A stretch of 64,000 bases of DNA from an uncultured Lachnospiraceae bacterium (GTDB lineage: Bacteria; Bacillota; Clostridia; Lachnospirales; Lachnospiraceae), in assembly GCA_902781455.1 (NCBI GenBank), contig CACZJF010000006.1, positions 1 through 64,000 on the forward strand, given 5' to 3'. Every line of letters starts with the position of its first letter. Positions within the stretch are counted from its first letter, which is position 1. Made by a program: the position numbers and the translations under genes. Below, one piece after another: positions 35,667 through 45,069 of this stretch. The notes under the pieces were generated by a model that did no database searches, was not told where the DNA came from, and worked only from the letters and a program-made list of their open reading frames with translations.

Positions 35667-35765
35667 AATCTGTTTTATTGCATAAGCAGTCTGTATCGGG
35701 TAATATATACATGATGAGACTGTCGGCCAGCATATGCGTGCCGTGGGAAAGAAGAGAAGAGGCGT

Positions 35766-38600
35766 ATGAGTTATTCCAGCTCGGGTATTCTTGCCCTGAT
35801 CATACTTCTTATCATCAATCATGACGTTCTCAGGAACCGGCAAGGCAGGGAGATCATTCCTGCCCATCGGCCGTACCGTCTCTATCTGATCGCGACAGCT
35901 GCTTACATCATCACGGATATCTTCTGGGGATTCTTATATGAATGGAAACTGACCGCGCTCGTGTATGCAGACACTGTGCTTTATTTTGTTTTCATGGCGT
36001 TCACCATTCTGCTGTGGACACGCTTCGTCATTGACTATCTGCAGGAGAGAGGAACCTTCAGCAAAATCCTGATGCTGTCCGGCGTCCTGATCTTCTGTTT
36101 CCAGATCCTGATGCTCCTCGTCAATTTCCTGCTTCCGATTCTGTTTTTCTTCAGCCGGACCAGTGAATATCATGCCGGCCCCGCGCGGTATGCCATTCTC
36201 GTGGTTCAGATCATGATGTTCTCTTCCACTGCAGGCTATGCGTTCATGGCTGTCGCGAAGAATACCGGCGCGATGAGACTCAGGTACCGGACCATTGGCT
36301 GGTGCAGCGCCCTGATGGCTGTCTTTGTGTCAGGCCAGGCTTTCTATCCGCTGCTTCCACTGTATGCGATCGGCTGCCTGCTTGCCACCTGTCTCCTGCA
36401 CAGCTTTGTTCTGGAAAATGAAAAAGAGGAATACCGGGATGACCTGGAGGAGAAACTCGAAGACAGCATCCGGCAGGGAAAGTATTACGATCTCCTGACA
36501 GGGCTTCCGAGCATGACTTACTTTTTTGAACTGGCTGAGATATGGAAGGACCATGCTGTGGAAGAAGGCGAAGAGCCCGCACTTCTGTATATGGACTTTC
36601 TCGGGATGAAGTTCTTCAACAAAAAGTACGGCTTTTCGGAGGGAGACAGGCTCCTGCAGACATTTGCCCGGATACTGATCCGTACATTCGGCAGTGAGAA
36701 CTGCTGCAGGATCGGGGCGGATCATTTTGCTGTATTTACCGTGACAGACGGGCTGGAGGAAAAGCTGGACCGGGTCTTTCAGGAAAGCCAGGAGATGAAT
36801 GAAGGAAGGACGCTTCCTGTTCATGTCGGAATCTATTCCGGACAGGAAGGCCGCATTCATGCTGACATTGCCTGCGACAGGGCCAAGCTTGCCTGCAGTG
36901 AACTGAGCGGCGTCTATTCCTGCTGCTACAATTATTTCAGTCAGGAACTGAACGATGATGTAGAGAGCAGACACTATATCGTTGAAAACATCGACAGGGC
37001 GATTGAGCAGGGCTGGATCAGGGTTTACTATCAGCCGATTGTCAGAGCAACCAACGGGATCGCCTGTGAAGAAGAAGCGCTGTCAAGATGGGTTGATCCG
37101 GAGAGGGGATTCCTTTCTCCGGCGGAATTTATACCGGCGCTGGAATCGGCAGGACTGATTTACAAACTGGACCTGTATGTGGTCGAACAGGTGCTGAAGA
37201 AGCTGCAGCAGCAGAAGGCTGAAGGCATCAACATTGTTGCCCAGTCGGTCAATCTGTCCAGGTCGGATTTTGACTCCTGTGATATCGTTGAGGAGATCCG
37301 GACGCGCGTGGATGCCTCCGGGATTTCCCGTGACCGGATTACCATTGAGATCACGGAGAGTGTGATCGGAAGCAATTTTGAATTTATCAAAGAACGGGTG
37401 GAGCGATTCCGAAGCCTCGGTTTTGCAGTCTGGATTGATGACTTCGGAAGCGGCTATTCTTCCCTGGACGTGCTGCAGAGCCTTAAGTTCGATCTGATCA
37501 AGTTTGATATGGGCTTCATGCGGAAACTGGATGAAGGGGAGAACGGAAAGATTATTCTGACGGAACTGATGCAGATGGCAGCGTCCCTCGGTGTGGATAC
37601 GGTCTGCGAGGGGGTTGAGACGCTGGAACAGGTCAGGTTCCTGCAGGAGATCGGCTGCTCCAGGCTGCAGGGATACTATTTCAGCAAGCCGGTGCCCTTT
37701 GAGGCAATCCTCGAAAAGTACAGGAAAGGGATCCAGATCGGGTACGAGAATCCGGCGGAATCCTCGTACTATGACGCGATTGGAAGAGTCAACCTCTACG
37801 ACCTGGCTTCCATCGTCAACGAAGATGAAAGAATTCTGTCCGGATTCTATGACACGCTTCCGATGAGCGTCATAGAGGTCAGGGACGGGAAGGCAAAGTA
37901 TGTGCGGAGCAACCGGTCCTACCGTGATTTTATGAGCCGCTTCTTTGAGATCGATATTACATCGGACGATATGAACCTCGACGCTGAGATGGAGAGGTAC
38001 GGACTGAGTTTTATCCGTGTTCTGTATCAGTGCTGCAAAGACGGGAACAGAGTCTTCTTCGATGAGAGACTGCCGGACGGATCCCTGGCGCACTGCTTTG
38101 TCAGAAGGATCAGCCAGAATCCGGTGACGGGAAAGGCTGCCGCCGCGGTTGCGGTTCTGTCGATTACCGAGGCGGACGAGGGTGCCTCCTATGCGGAGAT
38201 CGCGAGAGCGCTGGCATCGGACTATTACAATATTTATGTGGTGGATCTTGACACCGAGCATTTCATCGAGTATTCCTCTGTTGCCGGGAAAGACGAGCTT
38301 GCGGAGGAACGGCATGGAACCGATTTCTTTGCCAGGGCCAGGGAAGATACGATGACCCGTATCTATAAAGATGACAGAAAACCATTCCTGACCTGGTTCT
38401 CAAAGGAGAATATCATCCTTGAACTGGACAGGAATGGTGTATTCACGACAACCTACCGGCTGATTGATACCGGAAAGCCGATGTATGTCAGTATGAAAAT
38501 CACCCGGCTGGAGCAAAGATCCAACCGTATTATACTGGGTGTCAGTGTGATGGATTCGCAGAGTATCCGATCTGCTCCAGAATCTTCCCGATCGTTCTGA
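35766..38600 (+). CDS. Membrane EAL-domain c-di-GMP phosphodiesterase with degenerate GGDEF
   Basis: A 944-residue signalling protein. Residues 1 to about 215 carry seven or so membrane helices. A GGDEF-like domain (about 235-385) has RIGADHF where GGDEF should be, so cyclase activity is unlikely. The EAL domain (about 405-655) is intact: EAL at 437-439, QSVNLSR, EITES, IDDFGSGYSSL, LIKFDMGF, CEGVET and QGYYFSKP. Thus it probably degrades c-di-GMP. A C-terminal region of about 270 residues looks PAS-like (GFYDTLPMSVIEVRDGKAKYVRSNRSYRDFM). Its end overlaps the convergent oxidoreductase gene by 59 bp. Confidence 0.9.
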   Translation: MSYSSSGILALIILLIINHDVLRNRQGREIIPAHRPYRLYLIATAAYIITDIFWGFLYEWKLTALVYADTVLYFVFMAFTILLWTRFVIDYLQERGTFSKILMLSGVLIFCFQILMLLVNFLLPILFFFSRTSEYHAGPARYAILVVQIMMFSSTAGYAFMAVAKNTGAMRLRYRTIGWCSALMAVFVSGQAFYPLLPLYAIGCLLATCLLHSFVLENEKEEYRDDLEEKLEDSIRQGKYYDLLTGLPSMTYFFELAEIWKDHAVEEGEEPALLYMDFLGMKFFNKKYGFSEGDRLLQTFARILIRTFGSENCCRIGADHFAVFTVTDGLEEKLDRVFQESQEMNEGRTLPVHVGIYSGQEGRIHADIACDRAKLACSELSGVYSCCYNYFSQELNDDVESRHYIVENIDRAIEQGWIRVYYQPIVRATNGIACEEEALSRWVDPERGFLSPAEFIPALESAGLIYKLDLYVVEQVLKKLQQQKAEGINIVAQSVNLSRSDFDSCDIVEEIRTRVDASGISRDRITIEITESVIGSNFEFIKERVERFRSLGFAVWIDDFGSGYSSLDVLQSLKFDLIKFDMGFMRKLDEGENGKIILTELMQMAASLGVDTVCEGVETLEQVRFLQEIGCSRLQGYYFSKPVPFEAILEKYRKGIQIGYENPAESSYYDAIGRVNLYDLASIVNEDERILSGFYDTLPMSVIEVRDGKAKYVRSNRSYRDFMSRFFEIDITSDDMNLDAEMERYGLSFIRVLYQCCKDGNRVFFDERLPDGSLAHCFVRRISQNPVTGKAAAAVAVLSITEADEGASYAEIARALASDYYNIYVVDLDTEHFIEYSSVAGKDELAEERHGTDFFARAREDTMTRIYKDDRKPFLTWFSKENIILELDRNGVFTTTYRLIDTGKPMYVSMKITRLEQRSNRIILGVSVMDSQSIRSAPESSRSF

Positions 38601-39537
38601 GTGTCCCGATGGTGAATTCTCTGCTGACAAGCGGCTTCTCGCCATCGGTAATGCAGCGCCCGAGCTGTTCGACTTCCAGTGAATAATTCTGCGGGACTGA
38701 GACGGTTTTCACTGTCCGGGTCCCGTTTTTGATGATCGTGTAGGTCATATCCCCACAGCCGTTGAATTCACCGGTGGAGCGGATCGAGCCTTCCGTCCCT
38801 TCTATCCGAAGCTGGTCAATCCGAAGATCAGCGTCCGTGCGCAGCACCATACCACAGTTCATCATCGCTTTTGTTCCGTCGCGGTAGGTGAAGACCGCGC
38901 TGGTCAGCGCGTCCACTCCTTCCGGGGAAAATGTGCTGCAGGCCTGAACGTCATCGGGCTGGGATCCGAGCATCCAGGCGATCATCGTCGCGGTGTAGCA
39001 TCCAAGGTCGTAGACACTGCCGCCCAGGGTTTCTCTGCGCATGCGGATATTGCTGAGATTGTAGTCGGAGGTCAAAAACTGGGACTCGATATACAGAACT
39101 TTCCCGATTGTCTGGCTGTCGAGTTCTTCCTTGATGGCGGCAACCCACGGGGAGTGCAGATACGCGAAAGCCTCCATCAGAAAGACACCATTCTCATCTG
39201 CCGTCCGGAACAGCTCCTCCGCTTCGCGTGCCGTCGGAACCAGAGGCTTCTCGCACAGGACATGCTTTCCGTGCTGAAGCGCTTTCTTTGCCCATTCATA
39301 GTGAAGCGTGTTCGGGAGAGGAATGTACACGGCTTCAACCTCCGGATCTTCCAGAAGCTGATCATAGCTGTCATACGCTTTCCTGAATCCGAACGCTTCC
39401 TGATACGTCAGAACCTTCTTGAGATCTCTGCCTGCGATCGCGTGCAGCGTGCAGTTTTTTGCGAGTTTCATTCCGGGAATTGTCTGTCCCTTCGCGATTC
39501 CGGCTGTTCCGAGCACACCCCAGTTTATTTTTCTCAT
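38542..39537 (-). CDS. Gfo/Idh/MocA-family oxidoreductase
   Basis: A 331-residue NAD(P)-dependent dehydrogenase, usually acting on sugars, inositols or sugar derivatives. The N-terminal Rossmann fold begins MRKINWGVLGTAGIAKGQTIPGM. The family motif for substrate and cofactor is HVLCEKPLVPTAREAEEL, and the C-terminal alpha/beta domain follows (GGSVYDLGCYTATMIAWMLG). The substrate cannot be deduced. AGGAAA precedes the ATG at 39537. It is the only minus-strand gene between 15.1 and 53.2 kb, and its 3' end overlaps the EAL gene. Confidence 0.92.
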   Translation of the reverse strand: MRKINWGVLGTAGIAKGQTIPGMKLAKNCTLHAIAGRDLKKVLTYQEAFGFRKAYDSYDQLLEDPEVEAVYIPLPNTLHYEWAKKALQHGKHVLCEKPLVPTAREAEELFRTADENGVFLMEAFAYLHSPWVAAIKEELDSQTIGKVLYIESQFLTSDYNLSNIRMRRETLGGSVYDLGCYTATMIAWMLGSQPDDVQACSTFSPEGVDALTSAVFTYRDGTKAMMNCGMVLRTDADLRIDQLRIEGTEGSIRSTGEFNGCGDMTYTIIKNGTRTVKTVSVPQNYSLEVEQLGRCITDGEKPLVSREFTIGTLRTIGKILEQIGYSANPSH

Positions 39538-39648
39538 TTTTCTGTTTCCTTTCCATGATAATCGTGTGACGCCTGCTTCACTATTATCATATTAGCGGAT
39601 ACCGGAGGAAGATCAAATAAGATCCTGCTTCTTTTTTGTGAAAAACGT

Positions 39649-39657
39649 GTTATGATG
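39649..39657 (+). promoter_or_regulatory. Possible extended -10 promoter
   Basis: TG-T-TATGAT (39649-39657) forms an extended -10 element without a convincing -35 box, about 90 bp before the Ig-like gene. Confidence 0.35.
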
Positions 39658-39746
39658 AGATCGTAAGACCGCGAAGCGGTTAACCATCCGGAACCGGATA
39701 CAGGCATGTGAATCATGCTGTCTCATAAAGTGACAGGGGAAATGAT

Positions 39747-40232
39747 ATGAACAGAATGCGCACAAAGAGCAGAATCACAAGATTGCTGGCGGTTCTTCTG
39801 ACTGCGGTGATGATACTTGCAATCGCCGTGCCGGTGAGTGCGAAGAAGGTAACGAAGCAAAAACTCACGCTCAAAGTCGGCGATGCGGGAAAACTCAGTG
39901 TCAGAATCGGCAGGAAAAATGTCAGGAAGGTCAGGTGGACTTCGTCAGACAGCACGGTTGTGTGGATCTCGAAAAAGAACGGCAAGCTGCGCGCGTTGAA
40001 GCCGGGAGAGGCAGTAATCACCGGAAAGTATAAGAAGAGCCGCTATAAGGTTATAATCACGGTAAAGGGGAAGACAAAAGAGAAGACAAGAGAGAAGACC
40101 GAAGAGAAGACTGCTGAGAAAGCAGAAGAGAAGTCCACGGGGCAGACAGAAAACCCGCCGGCAGGACAGGCGGAAAACCAGTCGGCAGGGCAGGCAGAGA
40201 ACCCGTCCGCCGGGCAGGAAAATGAATCGTGA
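39747..40232 (+). CDS. Small secreted protein with Ig-like domain and repeat tail
   Basis: A 161-residue exported protein. A signal peptide (RLLAVLLTAVMILAIAVPVSA) ends near residue 32. A short domain of the bacterial Ig-like (Big_2) type follows (LTLKVGDAGKLSVRIGRKNVRKVRWTSSDSTVVWISKKNGKLRALKPGEAVIT). After residue 105 it becomes low complexity: Lys/Glu/Thr repeats (EKTREKTEEKTAEK), then three GQAEN-type repeats. It has no sortase motif or membrane anchor. The basic Ig domain plus charged tail suggests loose wall or polymer binding; the function is unknown. Confidence 0.8.
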   Translation: MNRMRTKSRITRLLAVLLTAVMILAIAVPVSAKKVTKQKLTLKVGDAGKLSVRIGRKNVRKVRWTSSDSTVVWISKKNGKLRALKPGEAVITGKYKKSRYKVIITVKGKTKEKTREKTEEKTAEKAEEKSTGQTENPPAGQAENQSAGQAENPSAGQENES

Positions 40233-40248
40233 TATGTGAAACTGTATG

Positions 40249-40286
40249 CAGACCGGGCAGGGGGAGAATTCCTTCTGCCCGGTCTG
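40249..40286 (+). terminator. Strong hairpin after the Ig-like gene
   Basis: CAGACCGGGCAG (40249-40260) pairs perfectly with CTGCCCGGTCTG (40275-40286), 12 bp with a 14-nt loop. No T-run follows, so it is either a terminator of low efficiency or an RNA-stability element. Confidence 0.5.
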
Positions 40287-40352
40287 TATGTGCAGCAATT
40301 GAAGACATCTGAACCGGCGGATGCATTTTGCACGGAAAAAAAGAGGGCAGTA

Positions 40353-40361
40353 TGTTATAAT
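40353..40361 (+). promoter_or_regulatory. Extended -10 promoter for the DUF1461 gene
   Basis: TG-T-TATAAT at 40353-40361, a perfect extended -10 element 32 nt upstream of the start codon. No good -35 box at normal spacing. Confidence 0.5.
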
Positions 40362-40392
40362 ACTTCGCATACAGAAAAAAGGAGTATGAATT

Positions 40393-41049
40393 ATGGCCCG
40401 CAGACAAGTCAGCGTTTCTCCGTGGGGGGATTTTCTCAGGGCAGTCGTGACTGCGCTGTTCATCATCAGTGCGGCGGTGGTAATCATCCTGTATTTCAGA
40501 CCGCTCTATTACCTGGATATCAGCATTCTTCATCTGGACAAGGCTTCCGGCCTGGATCCTTCGGCTGTGCGGAGAAACTATGATGCGGTCTGTGATTATC
40601 TGTTTTTCTGGAACCGGGGAGAATTGATCCTGCCGGATCTTGCCATGAGTGAGCACGGCCGGATTCATTTCGCGGACTGCAAAAGGATCTTTGATGTGGT
40701 GCAGATCCTGTGCCTGGCATCCGGAATCCTGACCCTGGCCGGAGCGCTGCGCCGGAAGCATACGGCTAGGTGCCTGCGCATCGCCGGCTTCCTGACGATC
40801 ACGATCCCCATTGTCCTGGGACTGCTGGCCTTCTTTTCCTGGGATTCGCTGTTCGTGACATTCCACACCATCTTGTTCCGGAATGATTACTGGCTGTTTG
40901 ATCCACGCACGGATCCCATCATCCTGATCCTGCCGGACGGCTTTTTCTTTCAGTGTGCGGTCGGTATCTTTGTGATCGTCCTCGCCGGAGGAATCCTGTG
41001 CCTGCTGAGGGCACATAAGAAGGCGTCAGGAGGACGCAGGAGACGTTGA
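40393..41049 (+). CDS. DUF1461 (TIGR01906-type) integral membrane protein
   Basis: A 218-residue protein with four predicted membrane helices (about residues 15-35, 103-120, 130-150 and 184-207) and a hydrophilic loop between the first two. The loop contains NYDAVCDYLFFWNRGELILPDLAMSEHGRIHFADCKRIFDV, a pattern I associate with the TIGR01906/DUF1461 family of Firmicutes. The later segment FSWDSLFVTFHTILFRNDYWLFDPRTDPIILILPDGFF is also characteristic. The family has no established function. The C-terminus is basic (RRRR), consistent with a cytoplasmic end. Confidence 0.85.
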   Translation: MARRQVSVSPWGDFLRAVVTALFIISAAVVIILYFRPLYYLDISILHLDKASGLDPSAVRRNYDAVCDYLFFWNRGELILPDLAMSEHGRIHFADCKRIFDVVQILCLASGILTLAGALRRKHTARCLRIAGFLTITIPIVLGLLAFFSWDSLFVTFHTILFRNDYWLFDPRTDPIILILPDGFFFQCAVGIFVIVLAGGILCLLRAHKKASGGRRRR

Positions 41050-41145
41050 TCCGAACCGGGCTGGAGAGACCGGATCTGGCCGGAGGCAGAGGTCAACTGT
41101 ATCAAGCGATATCAAAATCTATATCAATCTGAAGAAGGAGAATTT

Positions 41146-44097
41146 ATGGATCTGAAAAATCTGACTGCGTACACACTCGTTATGAAGAAAGACCTTACGG
41201 ACATCGGTTCCGTGGGCTGGCTTCTTCGGCACAATCAGACAGGTGCCCGTGTGATGCTGATTGAAAATGAGGACGACAACAAGGTTTTCAATATCGCGTT
41301 CCGCACGACACCGGAAAACTCTACCGGTGTTCCGCATATCATCGAACATACGGTACTGTGCGGCTCCGCGAAATATCCTTCCAAGGATCCTTTTGTCGAA
41401 CTGGTAAAGGGATCCATGAATACCTTCCTGAATGCCATGACCTATCCGGACAAGACGATGTTCCCTGTGGCAAGCTGCAATGACCAGGACTTCCGGAATC
41501 TGATGGATGTCTATCTGGATGCCGTGTTCCACCCGAATATTTACCGCAATGAGAAGATCTTCCGCCAGGAGGGCTGGAGCTGGCAGATCGAAGACCCGGA
41601 GGATCCGGTTGTGATCAACGGCGTTGTCTACAATGAGATGAAAGGCGCATTTTCATCGCCCGACGACGTGCTGGAACGCCGGATCATGAACTCCCTGTTC
41701 CCGGATACGACGTACGGAGTGGAATCCGGCGGCGATCCGCAGCACATTCCGGACCTGACGTATGAGGAGTTTCTGGAGTTTCACCGGAAGTATTACAATC
41801 CATCCAACGCCTATCTCTATCTGTATGGGAAGATGGATTTTGCCGAGCGTCTGGAATATCTGGACAAGGCGTACCTGAGTGAATTCGATCAGGCTCCGGA
41901 GATGGGAGAGAACGGCCCGGCCTATTCTCTGGTGGGATACCAGGAAAGTTTTGACCAGCCCGTGGAGGTCTGCGTACCCTATCCGATCGGGGAGAGTGAT
42001 CCGCTGGAGGATAACACTTATCTTTCCTGGAATGTTGTCTGCGGCGAGAGCAGTGACACCAGGCTCGCGAACTCCTTTGCCGTGCTTGATTACGCCCTTC
42101 TGGACAGCCCCGGCGCGCCGCTGAAGATGGCGCTCCTTGACGCCGGAATCGGGAAGGATGTCTACGGGTCTTATGACTCCGGGATCCGCCAGCCGGTTTT
42201 CTCTATCATCGCGAAGGGGGCAAATGAGAAGGACTCTCTTCGGTTCCGTGAGATGATCCGCACCTGCCTTCAGAAGCTGTGCGTGGAAGGCCTGAACCAG
42301 AAAGCGCTGGAAGCAGCCATCAACACGATGGAATTCAAGTACCGTGAGGCGGACTTCGGCGGATACCCGAAGGGACTGATCTATTCGATCGACTGCTTTG
42401 ACAGCTGGCTGTACCGGGATGACCAGCCGTTTGACTATCTGCTGCAGCTTGCGGATTATCAGTTTCTGAGAGAACAGATCGGGTCCGGGTATTATGAAAA
42501 ACTGATCAGGACCTACATTCTGGAGAATCCACATGCTTCCTTCGTGACCCTGACGCCGGAAAGGGGGCTGGCCCAGGAGGCCGAAGCCAAGACTGCAAAG
42601 AGGCTGCAGGAATGGAAGAGTACGCTGACCGGGGAGCAGATTGACAAACTGATTGAGGATACCAGGGCATTGCGCGCGTTCCAGGAAGCTCCTTCCACGA
42701 AGGAGGAGCTGGAGGCAATCCCGATGCTTTCCAGAAAGGACCTGCGCAGGGAGGCTCTGCCTTTCCACAACGAGGTCTTCGTGAAAGATGGCGTGAAGCT
42801 TGTCCACCATGCGGAGCAGACCAACGGGATCGCGTACATCTCGCTTCTGTTTGACGTGTCCTCCCTGGCGCAGGAAGACCTTCCCTGCCTCGGGATTCTG
42901 CGCAGTGTCCTCGGGATGGTGTCGACAGAACACTATACCTATGAAGAACTGGCCAATGAGATCGGGCGCAGGACGGGAGGCGTATCCACGGGGATGGGTG
43001 TGATCGCGGATCCGGAAGATGCTTCGCGTCTGAAGGCCGTATTCAACATCGACATCGCTACGCTTCCTGGGGAGATTGCATTTTCCATGGAGATCGCGTC
43101 AGAGATTCTGTTCTCCTCCCGGCTTGACGATGGGAAACGGCTGAAGGAAATCCTGCAGAAGGTGAAGAGCCGTCTGTACGCGAAACTGACCTCGGCGGGA
43201 CATATGACTGCGGTGACAAGGGCGATGGCCGGATTTAGCGCGGATATGTGCTTCTCGGACGCGACCGCCGGGCTGACTTTCTATCAGGAACTGAAGCGGT
43301 ACGAAGAAACCTTTGACAGTCTCAAGGATGAACTGACAGCAAAGCTGAAGCGGATTCTGTCCTCCATCCTTCGAAGCGACGGGTTCCTGGTCAGCTTTAC
43401 CGGAGACGCGAAGGAACGTGACCGGATCCTGGACGAAGCGGTCCGGATCAGGGAGAAGCTCTCCGGCGATGTATGCAAAGAGGGCGGATCCATCAAAGAC
43501 ATCACCGGCCTTTCCCTTCAGCTGAAGAAGGAAGGCTTCCAGACACCGGCGAAGGTGCAGTATGTCGCGCAGGCCGGGAACTACCGTGACGCCGGCCTTC
43601 CCTTTACCGGCGCGCTGAACGTGCTGAAGGTGATACTGAATTATGAATACTTGTGGACCAATGTGCGCGTGATTGGCGGTGCTTATGGCTGCGGGGTGAC
43701 ATTTAACAAAAACGGATCCTCCGCGTTTTACTCCTACCGGGATCCGCATCTGAAGAATACGTTGGAGATTTATCGCGGCATCACGGCATTCCTGAAGGAG
43801 TTTGACTGCGACGAGCGGGACATGACCAAGTATGTGATCGGGACGATCTCCAACGCGGATACCCCGCTGACGCCGAGAAGTGCCGGCCTGCGGTCCATGC
43901 ATGCATGGCTGACCGGCAGCACGCTGGAGAAAATCCAGAAAACACGGAATGAGATCCTTGCCTGCAGTGTGGAGGACATCCGCGCTCTGGCAGGTTATAT
44001 CGAAACGATTCTGCAAAAGGGTGCGGTATGCGTGGTCGGCAATGAGGAGAAGATCAGCGCGGACGCAGCGCTCTTTGACGCGGTCAGCGCGGTGTGA
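41146..44097 (+). CDS. M16C-family (presequence-protease-like) zinc metallopeptidase
   Basis: A 983-residue insulinase-type peptidase that forms a closed chamber and degrades peptides. The inverted zinc motif HxxEH is His64-Ile-Ile-Glu-His68 (PHIIEHTVLCGS), with the distal ligand Glu164 in YNEMKGAFSSPDD. Two homologous halves plus an M16C-associated linker are present, with length near that of mitochondrial PreP/Cym1 and bacterial M16C enzymes. It has no signal peptide, so it is likely cytoplasmic. GAAGGAG lies before the ATG. era follows after 11 bp, making M16C-era-recO an operon. Confidence 0.94.
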   Translation: MDLKNLTAYTLVMKKDLTDIGSVGWLLRHNQTGARVMLIENEDDNKVFNIAFRTTPENSTGVPHIIEHTVLCGSAKYPSKDPFVELVKGSMNTFLNAMTYPDKTMFPVASCNDQDFRNLMDVYLDAVFHPNIYRNEKIFRQEGWSWQIEDPEDPVVINGVVYNEMKGAFSSPDDVLERRIMNSLFPDTTYGVESGGDPQHIPDLTYEEFLEFHRKYYNPSNAYLYLYGKMDFAERLEYLDKAYLSEFDQAPEMGENGPAYSLVGYQESFDQPVEVCVPYPIGESDPLEDNTYLSWNVVCGESSDTRLANSFAVLDYALLDSPGAPLKMALLDAGIGKDVYGSYDSGIRQPVFSIIAKGANEKDSLRFREMIRTCLQKLCVEGLNQKALEAAINTMEFKYREADFGGYPKGLIYSIDCFDSWLYRDDQPFDYLLQLADYQFLREQIGSGYYEKLIRTYILENPHASFVTLTPERGLAQEAEAKTAKRLQEWKSTLTGEQIDKLIEDTRALRAFQEAPSTKEELEAIPMLSRKDLRREALPFHNEVFVKDGVKLVHHAEQTNGIAYISLLFDVSSLAQEDLPCLGILRSVLGMVSTEHYTYEELANEIGRRTGGVSTGMGVIADPEDASRLKAVFNIDIATLPGEIAFSMEIASEILFSSRLDDGKRLKEILQKVKSRLYAKLTSAGHMTAVTRAMAGFSADMCFSDATAGLTFYQELKRYEETFDSLKDELTAKLKRILSSILRSDGFLVSFTGDAKERDRILDEAVRIREKLSGDVCKEGGSIKDITGLSLQLKKEGFQTPAKVQYVAQAGNYRDAGLPFTGALNVLKVILNYEYLWTNVRVIGGAYGCGVTFNKNGSSAFYSYRDPHLKNTLEIYRGITAFLKEFDCDERDMTKYVIGTISNADTPLTPRSAGLRSMHAWLTGSTLEKIQKTRNEILACSVEDIRALAGYIETILQKGAVCVVGNEEKISADAALFDAVSAV

Positions 44098-44108
44098 GAG
44101 GAAGTGCG

Positions 44109-45044
44109 ATGAAGAAAGATGAGTTTCGTTCCGGTTTTGCCGCGATCGTCGGCCGGCCGAATGTCGGCAAGTCCACCCTCATGAATCATCTGGTCGGACA
44201 GAAGATCGCGATTACGAGCGCAAAGCCCCAGACGACACGCAGCCAGATCCGGACGGTCTATACCTGTCCACAGGGGCAGATCATATTCCTGGATACACCG
44301 GGGATCCACAAGGCGGAAAGCAGGCTGGGGGAATACATGGACGATGTCGCGCTGGAGACACTGTCCCAGGCGGATGTGATCCTGTGGCTGGTAGAGCCTT
44401 CCGGTTTCAGCGGAGCGGGAGAGCAGTACATCGCCTCGCAGCTGAAGCTTCAGAAGAAGCCGGTGATCCTGGTCATGAACAAGATCGATACCGTGGATAA
44501 GAAGGATGTTCCGCGGTATATGGAACGGTACCGCGCGCTGTATCCGTTTGACGAGATCATTCCGGTGAGCGCCCTGCGCAGCGTGAATATTGACAGTGTG
44601 CTGGAGGCTGTCTTCGCGCATCTTCCGGAAGGCCCCATGTATTATGATGAGGAGACCGTCACCGACCAGACGATGCGCAGCCTCGCGGCGGAGATCATCC
44701 GGGAGAAGGCGCTCCGCTGCCTGAAGGAAGAGGTGCCCCACGGGATCGCTGTCGAGATCCTCTCCATGAAGGAAAGGGAGCGGAAGACAGATGACATGAT
44801 CTGGGACATCGAAGCGGTGATTATCACAGAGAAGGATTCCCACAAGGGGATTATCATCGGCAAAGGCGGAAGCATGCTGAAGAAAATCGCGACCCAGGCC
44901 AGGCTTGCGATTGAGGAGATGGCCGGGCAGCATGTCAACCTGAAGGTTTTCGTGAAGGTGCGCAAGGACTGGCGGGACAACGTGGGAATTCTCAAAAGCC
45001 TGGGATATGAAACCAGACCGGGCAAAAACAGGACGCGCAGATAA
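44109..45044 (+). CDS. era: GTPase Era
   Basis: Essential GTPase that binds the 3' end of 16S rRNA during small-subunit maturation. The 311-residue protein has GRPNVGKSTLMN (P-loop), the switch TTRSQIRTVY, DTPG, NKID and the base-recognition SAL, followed by a KH domain with GIIIGKGGSMLKKI. GAGGAA lies 6 nt upstream of the ATG at 44109. It is translated right after the M16C gene and before recO. Confidence 0.97.
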   Translation: MKKDEFRSGFAAIVGRPNVGKSTLMNHLVGQKIAITSAKPQTTRSQIRTVYTCPQGQIIFLDTPGIHKAESRLGEYMDDVALETLSQADVILWLVEPSGFSGAGEQYIASQLKLQKKPVILVMNKIDTVDKKDVPRYMERYRALYPFDEIIPVSALRSVNIDSVLEAVFAHLPEGPMYYDEETVTDQTMRSLAAEIIREKALRCLKEEVPHGIAVEILSMKERERKTDDMIWDIEAVIITEKDSHKGIIIGKGGSMLKKIATQARLAIEEMAGQHVNLKVFVKVRKDWRDNVGILKSLGYETRPGKNRTRR

Positions 45045-45069
45045 CATGTTTTTATAGAGGAAACTGCAT

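Noticed and set aside
36460..36930. Active diguanylate cyclase in the EAL protein
   Set aside because: The GGDEF signature is replaced by IGADHF, so catalysis is unlikely; only the EAL activity is called.
40249..40286. Riboswitch before the DUF1461 gene
   Set aside because: Only a simple 12-bp hairpin is present, upstream of the promoter; no known aptamer pattern is seen.
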